Shown piece by piece: positions 35,204-35,547 of a stretch of 35,547 nt of DNA. Each line of letters starts with the position of its first letter. The first letter of the stretch is position 1. This DNA comes from Paracoccus binzhouensis. Its GTDB lineage: Bacteria; Pseudomonadota; Alphaproteobacteria; Rhodobacterales; Rhodobacteraceae. The DNA is taken from assembly GCF_016446475.1 (NCBI RefSeq), contig NZ_JAEHFP010000038.1, positions 1 to 35,547 of the forward strand, given 5' to 3'. A program made the position numbers and the translations under genes. Under the pieces are notes generated by a model. That model was not told the DNA's origin. It did no database searches and was given only the letters and a program-made list of their open reading frames with translations.

Positions 35204-35240
35204 AGGCATGTCCTCCGCGGGTAAACAGGCTTTCGAGTGA

Positions 35241-35267
35241 AAATAGGGATTCCGGCGTCAGGTTCAA
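35241..35267 (-). promoter_or_regulatory. Candidate RpoH (sigma-32) promoter of ftsH
   Basis: On the minus strand TTGAAC (35267-35262) is followed after 13 bases by CCCTATTT (35248-35241). This resembles the heat-shock pattern CTTGAA / CCCCATNT and the CCTAT-type -10 of alphaproteobacterial RpoH promoters. The -35 box overlaps the tilS stop codon. ftsH is heat-inducible in many bacteria. Confidence 0.45.
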
Positions 35268-35547
35268 TGCACATAGAGCAGCGCGCGGAATTCAGGCAGG
35301 CCGCGCAGCGGTTCGGCAGAGATGCCGGCGGCCGGGCGCAGCACCGGCGCGGCGACAAGCCGCCCGTCCTGCCAGATTCCGGGACTGGCGGCGGCCTCGT
35401 CGCGCTGCAGGCCCGAATCGCGCCAGTCCAGGGCCGGCAGCGGCGCATGGCCCAGGGCCCGCACCTCTTGCCTTGGCCCCAGCCCCGACAGGCGCCAGCG
35501 GCCGTCCCAGACTGCCGGGGCGCCGCTGGCCGCCGGGCTGCGCGCCG
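35264..35547 (-). CDS. tilS: tRNA(Ile)-lysidine synthase, C-terminal fragment
   Basis: The last 94 codons of a gene entering from the right edge. Visible sequence includes APAVWDGRWRLSG, VRALGHAPLPALDWRDSG, ASPGIWQDGRLVAAPVL and the terminal LRGLPEFRALLYVH. The pattern WDGRWRL followed later by P-x-IWQDGRLVAAP is what I expect in the C-terminal part of alphaproteobacterial TilS, where a final substrate-recognition region follows the N-type ATP-pyrophosphatase. The enzyme modifies the wobble cytidine of the AUA-reading tRNA to lysidine. The gene order tilS-ftsH on one strand is common in this class and supports the call. The catalytic domain lies outside the window, so identity rests on the tail and context. 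Confidence 0.75.
   Translation of the reverse strand, partial: ARSPAASGAPAVWDGRWRLSGLGPRQEVRALGHAPLPALDWRDSGLQRDEAAASPGIWQDGRLVAAPVLRPAAGISAEPLRGLPEFRALLYVH

Noticed and set aside
33557..35224. Long plus-strand frame opposite ftsH
   Set aside because: Shadow of ftsH; its apparent Asp/Leu/Ala-rich protein has no domain and no ribosome site.

Overview
The window is high-GC DNA that reads as one contiguous piece of chromosome from a Rhodobacterales alphaproteobacterium, most likely Paracoccus or a close relative. This rests on protein similarity recalled from memory (FtsH, OxyR, Hut and Pha proteins), dense operons joined by ATGA/TGATG overlaps, and a short tandem-hairpin element typical of intergenic DNA in this group. 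I found no rRNA, tRNA, insertion sequence, prophage or CRISPR array. Two genes are cut by the window edges: oxyR on the left and tilS on the right.

Layout. 1-2382: oxyR (partial), a CNNM/CorC-type membrane protein and a 42-codon leader-like ORF, all on the minus strand. 2580-4869: a patatin-like lipase (+) facing an Old Yellow Enzyme family reductase (-). 5008-15539: a ten-gene minus-strand unit reading hutI-hutH-hutG-CoA transferase-acyl-CoA dehydrogenase-hutU-ABC transporter (binding protein, two permeases, ATPase). 15634-17693: divergent hutF-hutC. Between hutI and hutF lies a tandem operator with the GT-N-TA-N-AC core expected for a HutC-type repressor. 17762-19572: an inositol-monophosphatase-family enzyme and a DMT-family permease, overlapping tail to tail with a soluble lytic transglycosylase (-). 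21789-22711: dapA with a clear terminator. 22711-28901: a six-subunit Mrp/Pha cation/proton antiporter operon with fused subunits A and B, followed by a small unknown protein. 29024-32536: ruvC-ruvA-htpX-ruvB-hotdog thioesterase. 32650-35547: a chorismate-mutase-family protein, a 26-aa single-helix micro-ORF, ftsH and the end of tilS.

How the parts work together. The hut genes encode the five-step route in which HutF deiminates formiminoglutamate and HutG removes formate, giving glutamate. The unexpected part is a CaiB-type CoA transferase and an acyl-CoA dehydrogenase translationally coupled between hutG and hutU. The downstream ABC binding protein appears to lack the Asp that normally binds an amino acid's alpha-ammonium group: it has Ser190, while the carboxylate-binding Arg105 is kept. 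I propose, as inference, that this operon also imports and processes a deaminated imidazole acid. Imidazole propionate would be converted to urocanate by a CaiA/CaiB-like CoA-recycling pair feeding HutU. This is the best candidate here for an undescribed system.

Other points worth a look: htpX embedded in ruvCAB; a hairpin inside the overlapping 3' ends of two convergent genes; TTG starts for hutH and ftsH chosen by Shine-Dalgarno spacing; a possible heat-shock promoter for ftsH overlapping the tilS stop; and palindromes in front of the chorismate mutase and micro-ORF. No stretch above 300 bases is unexplained: 2383-2579 holds divergent promoter DNA with a small hairpin, and 32968-33304 holds palindromes, the micro-ORF and the ftsH terminator.
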